DNA of 64,000 bases from JBEIFW01 sp046081125 (GTDB lineage: Bacteria; Actinomycetota; Acidimicrobiia; Acidimicrobiales; Ilumatobacteraceae), in NCBI GenBank assembly GCA_046081125.1, contig JBJTVH010000094.1:45378-109377 (forward strand), given 5' to 3'. A program made the translations under genes and the position numbers. This document shows, piece by piece, positions 33,150-42,200 of the stretch (position 1 is its first letter; the number at the start of each line of letters is the position of its first letter). The notes beneath the pieces are model-generated. The model saw only the letters and a program-made list of their open reading frames with translations. It was not told the DNA's origin and searched no databases.

Positions 33150-34123
33150 CGCAGGGTCTCCGTGTAGACGTCGGCGAGCAGGGAGGCAGGATCGGGGAAG
33201 GGGCTCGCTTCGGCGAACGCGATCGCGTCGTCGATCTCGGCGCGCCCGTCGGCCCAGGTGGCATCGAGGTCGGCCTGGGTGAGCGACCCGTCGGCGAGGA
33301 CTCGTTGCTCCAGCAACGAGATCGGATCGCGTTGGCGCCACTGCGCGACCTCGTCGTCGCTGCGGTACTTGAGTCCGAGGTTCTGCACGCCGTGGTGGTT
33401 GAAGAACCGGTACGTCTTGGCCTCGACGAGCGAGGGGCCCTCGCCGGCGCGAGCCCGGGCGATCGCCTCGCCGGCCGCTTCGTGGACGGCGACGACGTCC
33501 ATGCCGTCGACGATCACGCCCGGCATGCCGTAGCCGGCGGCCCGGTCGACGATGTCGGTGATCGCCATGGTCTTCGAGCGGGGCGTGAACTCGCCGTATT
33601 CGTTGTTCTCGCACACGAACACCGCGGGCAGCTTGAGCGCGCAGGCCATGTTCGCGGCCTCGTGGAAGGCGCCGATGTTCGTCGAGCCGTCGCCGAAGAA
33701 GGCCACGGCGACGGTGCCGTCGGCCCGGTACTTGCTCGCGAACGCCGCACCGACGGCGATAGGCGAGCCGGCACCGACGATCCCGTTGGCGCCCAACATC
33801 CCCAACTCGAGCGAGCTGATGTGCATCGAGCCGCCCTTGCCGTTGCAGTACCCGGTGGCCTTGCCCATCAGTTCGGCCATCATCGGGGCGAACCGACCAC
33901 CCTTGGCCACGAGGTGGCCGTGACCGCGGTGGGTGGAGGTGATCCGGTCGGCGTCGCTCAAGTGCGCGCACACCCCCGACGCCACGGCTTCCTCGCCGAC
34001 GTAGAGGTGGAGGAAGCCGGGAAGCTTCGCGGCCTCGGCGAGGCGGCCGGCCGCCTCCTCGAACAACCGGATGCGGACCATGCGACGGTGGAGGTCGCGC
34101 AGCACGTCAGGCGTGGGATCCAT
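33146..34123 (-). CDS. acoA: E1 alpha subunit, acetoin/2-oxoacid dehydrogenase
   Basis: The 325-residue protein is the TPP-binding alpha subunit. GDGSTNIGAFHEAANMA with the following VFVCENN is the TPP pyrophosphate motif (GDG...NN), and THRGHGHLVAKGG and GKGGSMHIS are conserved E1-alpha loops. It contains the active-site histidines. It is the first gene of a four-gene operon with acoB, acoX and acoC. Acetoin is favoured over pyruvate because of acoX; a branched 2-oxoacid is also possible. A 72-bp gap precedes the downstream side of the AhpD-like gene upstream; I saw no clear sigma-54 site upstream of it. Confidence 0.92.
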   Translation of the reverse strand: MDPTPDVLRDLHRRMVRIRLFEEAAGRLAEAAKLPGFLHLYVGEEAVASGVCAHLSDADRITSTHRGHGHLVAKGGRFAPMMAELMGKATGYCNGKGGSMHISSLELGMLGANGIVGAGSPIAVGAAFASKYRADGTVAVAFFGDGSTNIGAFHEAANMACALKLPAVFVCENNEYGEFTPRSKTMAITDIVDRAAGYGMPGVIVDGMDVVAVHEAAGEAIARARAGEGPSLVEAKTYRFFNHHGVQNLGLKYRSDDEVAQWRQRDPISLLEQRVLADGSLTQADLDATWADGRAEIDDAIAFAEASPFPDPASLLADVYTETLR

Positions 34124-34195
34124 CGGGCGAGCCTGCCACGCCGGGACCGTGTCCCGGAAACGGCGGTCACCATCGGGCGGTGAGGCGTTGGCGGG

Positions 34196-34702
34196 TCAGC
34201 TCGGGCGGACCCAGTGCCCCTGCTCGTCGAAGATCAGGTCGACGAGCTCGCCGGGCCGCACCTCGTCGTCGGTGCCGAGGGCCACGGTCACCTTTTGGTA
34301 GTTCCACTTCATGACGTCGACGGTCAACTCGACGAGCTGGGCGTCGCTGAAGTGCGCCCGGAGCCGGGCGACCAGCTCGTCAGGAATCTGTCCGGGCTGG
34401 GTCATCAGCCACTCGGCCAGCTCGATCGCCGCCTTGTGCGCGTCGGGCAGGTCGCTCGTGCGCCACCGGTCGACCTTGGCGACCATCGTCTCGTCGAGAC
34501 CGTCGTGCCTGGCGACCGCCAGGCGCACCGACAGTCAGGTTCGGCAGTCGTGGTGCGACGCGCAGCGCAGCCGCACCAACTCGGTGGTGACCGGGTCGAC
34601 GGCGTCGAGGCGGACCACGGCGGCCTGCCAGTCCCGCAGCGCCCGCCGTAGCGGCACCGCGCCCGGGGTGGCCGGAGGGATCCGGTGCGAGCGGACGGTC
34701 AT
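34196..34702 (-). CDS. AhpD/CMD-family selenoprotein with in-frame TGA (CxxU motif)
   Basis: Read through the TGA at 34535-34537, the gene encodes 168 residues with Sec at position 56. The motif is E41-x11-C53-R-T-U56, which fits the AhpD active site E-x11-C-x2-C exactly; R60 stands where AhpD has His. Both halves share one frame and join into one family-like protein: ELVRLRCASHHDC before and WLMTQPGQIPDE...DVMKWNYQKVTVALGTD after. A SECIS-like hairpin follows the TGA. The start is ATG 34702, overlapping the preceding AhpD-like gene by ATGA. Peroxidase or thiol-redox activity is expected. A nonsense pseudogene or a separate GTG start at 34528 is possible but less likely. Selenium genes are not in the window. 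Confidence 0.8.
34505..34528 (-). promoter_or_regulatory. Candidate bacterial SECIS hairpin
   Basis: Directly after the TGA, 17 nt separate it from the loop GGTC (34514-34517). The stem CCTGGC/GCCAGG is perfect over 6 bp, with a further G-C pair or a GTG/CAC extension across a 2-nt bulge. A GGUC loop at this spacing (18 nt in E. coli fdhF) fits SelB recognition. The hairpin lies wholly in coding sequence, as expected of bacterial SECIS elements. Confidence 0.72.
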
Positions 34703-35136
34703 GCGGTGGCCTCCAGACCGAGTCGTTGCCAGGCAAGGGTGAGGCGCATGCGCTGCTCGACGACGAGCACGCCGTGCACGAAATCGCTCACGCCGGGAGC
34801 TCCGAGGTGCTCGACGAGCGATGCGACCTGCTCGTCGGTGACCGTCGCGACGTCGAGCACGTACTGCTCGACGAAGGCGAGCACCGCTCGGTCCCGGCCG
34901 TCGAAAAGACCCGACGAGGGCCACGACGCCAGCGCCGTGACCGCGTCCTCGTCGAGGACCGGCCCCGCGGCGCCCACGGTGCGACCGGCCAGCTCGTCGG
35001 GGTGGCCGAGGAGCTGGGCGATGCGCAGCCGGGCGAGCTCGAGCAGGCGAGGCTCGGCGGCGGCCCAGGCCGCGGCGTGGTTGTCCGCCAGCGCGCTCGC
35101 CACGCCGGTGGCCTCGTCGAGGACCGGGACCCGCAC
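34699..35136 (-). CDS. AhpD/CMD-fold paralogue lacking the redox cysteines
   Basis: The 145-residue protein is helical and resembles its downstream neighbour. ELARLRIAQLLGHPDE aligns with the E-x11-CxxC segment of AhpD, but the cysteines are His and Glu. The C-terminal half (DFVHGVLVVEQRMRLTLAWQ) fits the family's last helix. Loss of the active-site thiols suggests a structural partner to the Sec-containing protein, though a direct role in substrate binding is possible. The start is unusual, being 8 bp after the thiolase stop, and the ATGA end couples it to the next gene. Confidence 0.75.
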   Translation of the reverse strand: MRVPVLDEATGVASALADNHAAAWAAAEPRLLELARLRIAQLLGHPDELAGRTVGAAGPVLDEDAVTALASWPSSGLFDGRDRAVLAFVEQYVLDVATVTDEQVASLVEHLGAPGVSDFVHGVLVVEQRMRLTLAWQRLGLEATA

Positions 35137-35144
35137 GGCCGGGC

Positions 35145-36278
35145 TCAGCGGGCCAGGATCGTGACGCCCGAGATGCCCGGCGCGCCGTAGACGTGCGTGT
35201 AGGCGACCTTCGGGTTGTTCGGCACCTGACGGTTGCCGGCGTCGCCCCGGAGCTGGAGCACGTTCTCGTACACCTGGCGCAGGCCGGACGCCCCGATCGG
35301 CTCACCGTTGGCGATGCAACCACCGTCGGTGTTGACCGGCAGGCGGCCACCGATCTCGGTCTCGCCGGACTGGATCATCAGCTCCTGGTCGCCGTCGGCG
35401 CAGAACCCGTTCTCCGCCATGTGCATCACCTCGGCGCCGGCCTCGGTGTCCTGCAGCTGGGCGAGGTCGACGTCCTCCGGCCCGATCCCGGCCATCTCGA
35501 ACGCCGCCTTCGACGCGTCGACCGTCGGCCCGACGCCGTACTCGATCGACAACGACGGGGCGAGCACCTCGAAGCTGCCGAACCGGCGGGACTTCACGGC
35601 GGCCGCCTTCAGGAAGATCGGCTTGTCGCTGTAGCGATGGGCGATGTCGGCCCGACACAGCACGAGGGCCACGCCACCCTCGGCCGGGGAGCAGAACATG
35701 TACTGCGTCAAGGGGTACGACAGCATCGGCGAGTTGAGGATCTCTTCCTCCGACAGCGGCTTGGAGCGCCACGCCATCGGGTTCATCGCCCCGTTGCGGC
35801 TCGCCTTGGCCGCCACCTTCGCCAGCGTGTTCTCGGAGATCCCGTACTGCTCCATGTACCGGTTGATCTTCATCCCGAAGAACTGCGTCGTGAGCGCCAG
35901 GCCGGACGCGCCGTACCAGTTGGTGCCACCCACCCGGAACGCGCCGCGCTCGTGCTTGTCGAAGCCGACCGCGATCCCGATGTCGTACAGGCCCGAGCGG
36001 ATCGTCGAGTAGGCGCTGAACAGCGCCGAGCCGCCGGTGGCGCAGCCGTTGGCCACGTTGATGAACTGCAAGCCGGTCAGGCCGAGCTTCGAGACCATCG
36101 TGTCGGCCGCGCCGGCTGCGGCCGAACCGCCGAATGCGAACTGCATTTCTTCCCATCCGACCCCGGCGTCGGCGAGGGCTCGCCGCACGGCGATCACCCC
36201 CTGGTCCTGCCCGGACACGCCTTCGGTGCGACCGAAGCGGTGGATGCCGATCCCGACGATGGCGACGTCATCGCTCAT
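35145..36278 (-). CDS. Thiolase-fold lipid-transfer-like acyltransferase or aldolase
   Basis: The 377-residue protein has thiolase features: active-site C79 in NVANGCATGGSALFSAY and the late GGCIANGEPIGASGLRQV block. Here the usual GHPxG histidine is Glu, and the last catalytic Cys loop reads YGAPGISGV without Cys. This places it among SCP2/lipid-transfer-type thiolases and not degradative thiolases. It pairs with the DUF35 gene 30 bp upstream, as in Ltp2-ChsH2, a steroid side-chain aldolase. Acyl-CoA or steroid side-chain catabolism is the likely setting. C79 argues for some thiolase chemistry, but an aldolase cannot be ruled out. Confidence 0.85.
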   Translation of the reverse strand: MSDDVAIVGIGIHRFGRTEGVSGQDQGVIAVRRALADAGVGWEEMQFAFGGSAAAGAADTMVSKLGLTGLQFINVANGCATGGSALFSAYSTIRSGLYDIGIAVGFDKHERGAFRVGGTNWYGASGLALTTQFFGMKINRYMEQYGISENTLAKVAAKASRNGAMNPMAWRSKPLSEEEILNSPMLSYPLTQYMFCSPAEGGVALVLCRADIAHRYSDKPIFLKAAAVKSRRFGSFEVLAPSLSIEYGVGPTVDASKAAFEMAGIGPEDVDLAQLQDTEAGAEVMHMAENGFCADGDQELMIQSGETEIGGRLPVNTDGGCIANGEPIGASGLRQVYENVLQLRGDAGNRQVPNNPKVAYTHVYGAPGISGVTILAR

Positions 36279-36308
36279 GGTGGTGTTCTCCTGTGGTGGG
36301 TGCCGGGA

Positions 36309-36740
36309 TCAGCCGGCGATGGGTGCGAACGCGAACGTGACGACTTCGTTGCCCTCGGCGTCGGTCGAGAGGGTGTCGAGGACCAACTCCATGGCCATGC
36401 CGGCGGTGAGCTTGGCGGGGTCGGCCTCGGTGAGGCGGGCCTCGACCTTCACCTGACCCGGCAGCTCGACGTAGCCGACGCCGTACGGCCGGAACTTCTT
36501 GGGGTCGGTCTCGCCGATGAAAGGCGGCGCCTTGGGTGGGAACCCCTGCACCGTCCACGCCCAGAGCGTCCCGCGGGTGCCGAGCTCGACGGTCTCCATC
36601 TGGTCGCCGGTGCACTTCGGGCAGCCGCTCTGGACGGGGAACACATGGTTACCGCAACGGGTGCACCGTGCGCCGAGGAGGCGAGGCCCGGCCTCGGTGA
36701 GCACCAGCACGCCATCCGATCCGGACACCGGAACCTTCAT
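36309..36740 (-). CDS. DUF35 zinc-ribbon/OB-fold protein, thiolase partner
   Basis: The 143-residue protein has an N-terminal zinc ribbon (C26-x2-C29-x10-C40-x2-C43, in CTRCGNHVFPVQSGCPKC) followed by an OB-fold (TLWAWTVQGFPPKAPPF, then VKVEARLTEADPAKL). DUF35 proteins bind acyl-CoA and form complexes with thiolase-like enzymes. It lies upstream of the thiolase and is presumably its obligate partner. The ATG start is followed by MKVPVSGSDGVLVLTEAGPRLLGARC. It heads the presumed operon DUF35-thiolase-AhpD-like-selenoprotein. Confidence 0.9.
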   Translation of the reverse strand: MKVPVSGSDGVLVLTEAGPRLLGARCTRCGNHVFPVQSGCPKCTGDQMETVELGTRGTLWAWTVQGFPPKAPPFIGETDPKKFRPYGVGYVELPGQVKVEARLTEADPAKLTAGMAMELVLDTLSTDAEGNEVVTFAFAPIAG

Positions 36741-36812
36741 GGATTCCTCCTCGGGCTAACCCAGCCGCTCACCGTACCGAAGCGTAACCCCGGCACCGCA
36801 AGCAGCGAGCCC

Positions 36813-37910
36813 TCAGGGTCGGGTGGACGACGTCGTGCGCCCGGCCGTGGTCGACGGCTTGTCGTCGCCCGGCTTGTCCCCGGCCTTCTCGGCCAGGGCC
36901 TTCTCGCCCGCCGCCCGCTCGGCCGCCGGCACCGGGGGCCAGACGTCGTCGCCTACGTCGAGCGGGTCCGGGGTGTCCTCGGGCGGTGGTTGTGCGCCGT
37001 AGAACTCCGGTTCCTGCTCGCCGTCGAAGACGAACACGGCGTCGCCCGACGAGTAGATGTCGTACACGTACTCGCTCACGTGCATCGGGATCCGGACGCA
37101 GCCGTGGGAGGCCGCCGTGCGGGGAACCTCCTCGAAGCCGTGGATGGCGATGCCCCGGTTGAAGTACAGCGGGTTGAAGACCCGGCCGAGCGGGATGTCC
37201 CACCAGTCCGGCTCCTTGCGGTAGATCGTGTAGGCGCCGCCCGGGGTGATGGAGTGGCCGCACTGGCGCCGCAGGCGCTTGCCCGCCGGCAACGTCGTCG
37301 TGGTGGCCATCTGGTAGGGCTTCACCACGGTCGGCTGCGCGCACCACTCCTGGCCGCTGCCCGAGGAGATGTGGGTGACCACCCGGACGGCGTTGTTCTC
37401 GTAGAACACTGCGGCCTGCGCCGGCAGGAACACCTCCACCCGGTTGGGGGTGGCGTGGCTGCGCTGCGGCACGAGGCCGAGCGGCTCTTGCATCCGGTCC
37501 CACAACTGCGGACTGACCATGCCGTTGACCGCCCGGCCGCGCAGGCCGACGATCAAGGCCTGGTAGGCCCAGACCGCCCATTGGGTCTTCTGACCGAAGA
37601 ACCCGTCGGGCCGGCCGACGTCGAACTTCAGCGCGTTCAGTCGCTCCTGCAGCCGTGTCACGTCAGGCCCTTTGTGGCCGATGACGAGCGTGCGCTCGAG
37701 CGCCACCTTCGGGATCGGGGCCTCGGCTGGACCGGTCACCGGCGGCGTGGTGGTGGATCCCGATGCGGTCGTGGCGGCCGAGGTGGCCTCGACCGCACTG
37801 ACCGGCGTCGAGCCCGCGCCCGCCGCCGTGCCGCACCCGGCCAGCACGGCCACGGCGACAGCGGCGACGAAGGGACGGGCGTTCGGCCGGCGGACGCGCA
37901 CGGCCAACAT
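36813..37910 (-). CDS. L,D-transpeptidase lipoprotein with peptidoglycan-binding domain
   Basis: The 365-residue protein starts with a basic region and hydrophobic segment ending in a lipobox LAGC (near residue 26), so it is a likely lipoprotein on the outer membrane leaflet. A PG_binding_1 domain (IGHKGPDVTRLQERLNAL) follows. The YkuD catalytic domain ends IAIHGFEEVPRTAASHGCVRIPM, with the catalytic His and Cys in HxxxxxxxxSHGC. It makes 3-3 crosslinks in peptidoglycan. A C-terminal Lys/Glu/Pro-rich tail is low-complexity. The gene is minus strand, next to a P450. Confidence 0.92.
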   Translation of the reverse strand: MLAVRVRRPNARPFVAAVAVAVLAGCGTAAGAGSTPVSAVEATSAATTASGSTTTPPVTGPAEAPIPKVALERTLVIGHKGPDVTRLQERLNALKFDVGRPDGFFGQKTQWAVWAYQALIVGLRGRAVNGMVSPQLWDRMQEPLGLVPQRSHATPNRVEVFLPAQAAVFYENNAVRVVTHISSGSGQEWCAQPTVVKPYQMATTTTLPAGKRLRRQCGHSITPGGAYTIYRKEPDWWDIPLGRVFNPLYFNRGIAIHGFEEVPRTAASHGCVRIPMHVSEYVYDIYSSGDAVFVFDGEQEPEFYGAQPPPEDTPDPLDVGDDVWPPVPAAERAAGEKALAEKAGDKPGDDKPSTTAGRTTSSTRP

Positions 37911-37940
37911 CGTAGTCCTGGGGTTCGCCTCCGGAGCGGT

Positions 37941-39164
37941 TCAGGCGATCGGGAGTTCCCAGGCGGCGGGGAGCGTGCGCCGGCCCCACAGGAACGGGGC
38001 GGCGATCCGCTCCGGACGGCCGTCGAGCCGGAGCGAGGGCAGCCGGTCCACCAGCACCTCGAGTGCCACCCGGGCGGTCAGCCGGGCGAGGTCGGCGCCG
38101 AGACAATGGTGGATCCCCTTGCCGAAGCTGAAATGGCGCCGGCTCTCGTGCAGGGGGCGATCGAGAACGAACTCGTCCGGAGCGGGGAACAGCGCAGCGT
38201 CCCGGTTGGGTGACGCGTAGAGCACCATCACCTTCGCATCGGTCGGCAGTTGCTCGCCGTGCAACTCGACGGGCACGTTGTTGGTCCGGCACAACGACAG
38301 CACGGGCGGATCGAACCGGAGGCTCTCCTCGACGACGTTCGCGGCCAGTGCCGGCTCGGCCACCAGCCGCTCCCAACGCTCCCGCGGATCGAGCAGCCGC
38401 CACAGGGCGTTGGTGATCAGCGACGTCGTCGTCTCGTGGCCGGCGACGAGCAACTGCAGGCAGGCGTTGGCCACCTCGGCCTCGGGCATCAGGTCGTCGC
38501 CGTAGGCGCCGAGCGCCAGATGCGACAGCAGGCCGCCGGGTACCGGCCGCCCCTCCCGATCAGCGGTCCTGCGGTCGCGCACGGCCTCGAGCGCGTAGGC
38601 GATCAGCTCCCGGCGGGCCTGGACGGCTCGGTCCGGGTAGGTCATCCCGAGCACCAGCGCATCCGCCCAGCCCTTGAGCCGGAACCGGTCGGCAACGGGC
38701 AGGCCCATCACCCCGCAGAACGCCAGCACCGGCAGCGCGAAGGCGTAGGACTCGTGCAGATCGGCCCGGCCCGCGGGCGCCAGGTCGTCGACGAGGTCCT
38801 GCGCCAGGGCGCGCAACGTCGGCTCGTGCGCAGCGACGGCGGCCGGCCGGAACCACTCGCGTGCGAAGCGGCGCCGCTCGGTGTGTTCGGGCGGGTCGTC
38901 GTGCTGCATGTCGCCCTTGACCGCCGGGTTCGAGTAGCCGACCCCCGGCCCGAAGCGGTTCGACCAGGTGGTGTGATCGGTCAGGATGCCGAGCACGTCC
39001 TCGGTCCGGCTGACCGTCCACACGGTGGTGCTGAGCGAGTCACCGCGGTGCAGGGGGCACCGGTCCCGCAGTTGCGCGTACGCAGGGGCGGGGTCCTCCA
39101 GGACCGCCGGCGAGACGGGATCGAAGTCCGTCGCCTCCGCTGGGTCGGTGTCGTCGGTGGGCAT
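37941..39164 (-). CDS. Cytochrome P450
   Basis: The 407-residue protein is a soluble bacterial P450. The ExxR motif is in VEESLRFDPPV, the I-helix region is LLVAGHETTTSLI (oxygen-activating Thr), and the heme ligand is Cys354 in FSFGKGIHHCLG. N-terminus has no membrane anchor. Substrate unknown; neighbours do not define it, though the class is often involved in sterol or fatty acid hydroxylation. GGAGG lies 9 nt before ATG 39164; a TTG two codons upstream is too close to the site. Confidence 0.93.
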   Translation of the reverse strand: MPTDDTDPAEATDFDPVSPAVLEDPAPAYAQLRDRCPLHRGDSLSTTVWTVSRTEDVLGILTDHTTWSNRFGPGVGYSNPAVKGDMQHDDPPEHTERRRFAREWFRPAAVAAHEPTLRALAQDLVDDLAPAGRADLHESYAFALPVLAFCGVMGLPVADRFRLKGWADALVLGMTYPDRAVQARRELIAYALEAVRDRRTADREGRPVPGGLLSHLALGAYGDDLMPEAEVANACLQLLVAGHETTTSLITNALWRLLDPRERWERLVAEPALAANVVEESLRFDPPVLSLCRTNNVPVELHGEQLPTDAKVMVLYASPNRDAALFPAPDEFVLDRPLHESRRHFSFGKGIHHCLGADLARLTARVALEVLVDRLPSLRLDGRPERIAAPFLWGRRTLPAAWELPIA

Positions 39165-39230
39165 AATCAAACACCTCCGGTGGTCAATCGACGCCTGAGC
39201 GAGTCGGACGATCTACAATTCGTACTTGGG

Positions 39231-42200
39231 ATGCCGCAGACCACGACAGTGACCGTTCGAGCGGCCGCACGCAAGCCCGCCGGCTGGCTGGTGGGTGTGG
39301 GCGCGTCCGCCGGAGGCCTCGAGGCGCTCGAGCACTTCGTCGGCCGGCTCCGGCCGGGAGCGGATGCCGCGGTCGTGGTCGCCCAGCGCCAGGGCGACGA
39401 TTCGACGGGGGCGCTGGTCGAGCTGCTGGCGAGGCGCACGTCGTGGACGGTCGAGCCGGCGGTCGAGGGGGCGATCCCGCTTGCGGGCCACGTGTACGTG
39501 TCACCCACGCAGCGCAGCGTGTCGTTCCGGGACGGCACCTTCGCACTCGGGGGCCGCAACGGCGAGGGCCCGTTCGCGTTCCCGGTCGACCGGTTCTTCG
39601 ATGCCGTGGCCCGAGCGTGGGGGGACCGGTCGGTGGCGGTCGTGCTCTCAGGCTCCGGTGCGGACGGGTCGAGGGGGATCTGGGCCGTGAAGGAAGCGGG
39701 CGGGCTCGTCGCCGTCGAGGATCCCGCGTTCGCCCGGTTCGCCGGTATGCCCCGGCATGCGATCGGCACCGGGCTGGCCGATCTCGTCGCGCCCGCCGGG
39801 TCGCTGGCCGAGGCCGTCCTGCGCACGGTCGGCCGCGACGCGGAAGCCGCCGCAACCTTGCCGTCGGCGGACGAGGAACCCTTCGCCGAGATCGTCCGAC
39901 ACCTACGGGCGGCGACCGGCGTCGACTTCGCCAGTTACCGCAGCGAACCGCTGCTGCGCCGCACGGCGCGCCGGATGGCCGTGCTCGGGGTCGAGTCGTT
40001 GGCGGACTACGCGGCGTCGCTCGGTGGTCGGCCCGGCGAACTCGAGCTGCTCTACCGGGAACTGCTGATCGGCACCACGACGGTGTTCCGCGACCCGGAG
40101 GTCTTCGACGCACTGCGCGAGCACGTCGTCGTGCCGTTGGTTGCGAATGCAACGGACCGGGAACCGCTGCGGGTCTGGGTGCCCGCCTGCTCGACCGGCG
40201 AGGAGGCGTACTCCGTCGCCATGCTGTTCCTCGACGAGCTCGACCGCCAGGGCCGCACCGGTGTCGAGTTGAAGGTGCTGGCCACCGATATCGACCGCAC
40301 GGCGCTGGAGCGAGCCTCGCGGGCCCGCTATCCCCGGCACCTGCTCGACGACCTCCCCGATGTCCGCTACCGGCGTTTCGTGCGGGACCTCGGCGCCGAC
40401 GTCGAGATGGAACGGAGCCTGCGCGGCGTCGTGCTGTTCGCCGAACATGACGTCACCCGCGATGCGCCCTTCACGCAGCTCGACCTCGTGAGCTGCCGCA
40501 ACCTGCTCATCTACCTCGAACCGCACCTGCAGACGCAGGTGCTCGGCGCACTCCAGCGCGGCTTGCGGACCGGCGGCGCACTGCTGCTCGGGGCGAGCGA
40601 GGGGCCGGCCACGCCCGTCGAGGGATTGACGCCGCTCGACGCCCGGCGCCGCCTGTACCGGCGCACCGACCTCGTCGCCGTCGACCGCGCCGGCCGGCCA
40701 CCGGGTGGGCTCCGGCCAACGGTGGCCCAGCGGCCGGTGGTGCCGGATCCGAGCCGTCCGGCGGGCGCAGCGACCGATGCTGGGACGATCCTGGCCCTGC
40801 GCTACGCCCCTGCGGCCGTGGTCGTGGACGGGGGGTGCCGGGTCGTCGGCTCGATCGGTGAGCGTGACCAGCTGCCGTGGCCGTGGCTCGCCCAGCCCGG
40901 GCTCGACGTGCGCACGGTCCTGCCGAGGTCGCTCGCGAACCGGGTGACCGAGGAGGTCGCCTCGACGCTGCGGGACGGCCGGTCCGCAACCTCGGGCGAG
41001 GTGGATCTTGCGGGCGGGTCGTGGACGCTGCGCCTGTTGCCGACCGGCGACCGGGGCGCGGTCGTCATCGTGTTCGAACCGGGGCCGAGCGGCTCGTCCG
41101 GCCGACCCGGCGCCGGTCCGGTCGGGCCCACGGCGCTCGCCGAGGAACTCGCGCGCGAACGTGCGCTCGGCGCGGCCCTCGCCGACCGCTTGGCCGCGGT
41201 CAACGACGCCCTGCACGCTGCGAACGAGGAACTGCTGGCGTCGAACCGTGAGCTCGAGGGCGTCAACCAGGAGCTCCGCCTCGTCGACGCCGAGCACCGG
41301 GCCAAGATCGTGGCGCTCGAAGAACTGCACGCCGACATCGACCACCTCCTCGAGGCGACCGACGCCGGCATGCTGCAGCTCGATGCCGAGCTGCGGATCC
41401 GCCGCTTCTCGAGCACGGCTCCGGCGGTGCTCGGCCTCGGTATCGACCACGTCGGCCGGCCGATCCGCGAGGCGCTGAGCGGCGCGCACACGGCGGCGTT
41501 CCTCGACACGATCGACGCCGTTGCGGCCGGCCTGTCGGTGGGCGAGTGCTGGCTGGACACCGCGCACGGCCCGATGGTCGTGCGGATCGTGGCCGCCGGG
41601 CCCGAGCGTGGCGGCGGGATCGTCGTGGTGTTCCTGCACGTCGAGGTCGCGAAGCGTCACCACGAACTCGCCCGGCGGGCGATCGATGCCGTGCCCGCCC
41701 GTATGGCTTTCGTCGGCGCCGACGGCACGATCCGGCTCACCAACTCGTCCTGGGAACGGTTCGGAGCCCAGGCCGGGGGTGACCCGGCCCGCACGGGGGC
41801 GGGCGCGAATTACTTCGAGGCGTGCGCAAACGAGCCGAGCGCGGCGCCCGTCGTGGAGGGCATCCGGGCGGTGTTGGCCGGCGAGCTGGAGCGCTACCAG
41901 TTCGCCTACCCCTACGACGGCCCTGACGGTACGTCGTGGTTCCTCCTGCAGTGCCTACCCGCCGGGTTCGGCGAAGCGGTGGTCCTTCACATCGACGTGA
42001 GCGAGCGTGTCCGAGCCGAACAGCGGCTCCACGAACTGGCGGCCACGGATCCGCTCACCGGCGTGCTGAACCGGCGTGGCCTCGAGCAGCAGCTCGAGGG
42101 CGAGCTCGACCGGTTCCGGCGCACCGGGGTCCCGCTGGCGACGCTGATGATCGACTGCGACGACTTCAAGCAGGTCAACGACCGGCTCGGTCACGGTGCC

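Noticed and set aside
34196..34528. A separate 110-residue gene starting at GTG 34528
   Set aside because: It begins 6 nt after the in-frame TGA, has no ribosome site, and lacks the conserved N-terminal half of the family. Its frame and homology continue directly from the upstream ORF.
34196..34702. Simple nonsense-mutation pseudogene
   Set aside because: No other damage is visible in either half, and the stop is at the exact redox-Cys position with a SECIS-like hairpin. It remains the main alternative to the selenoprotein call.
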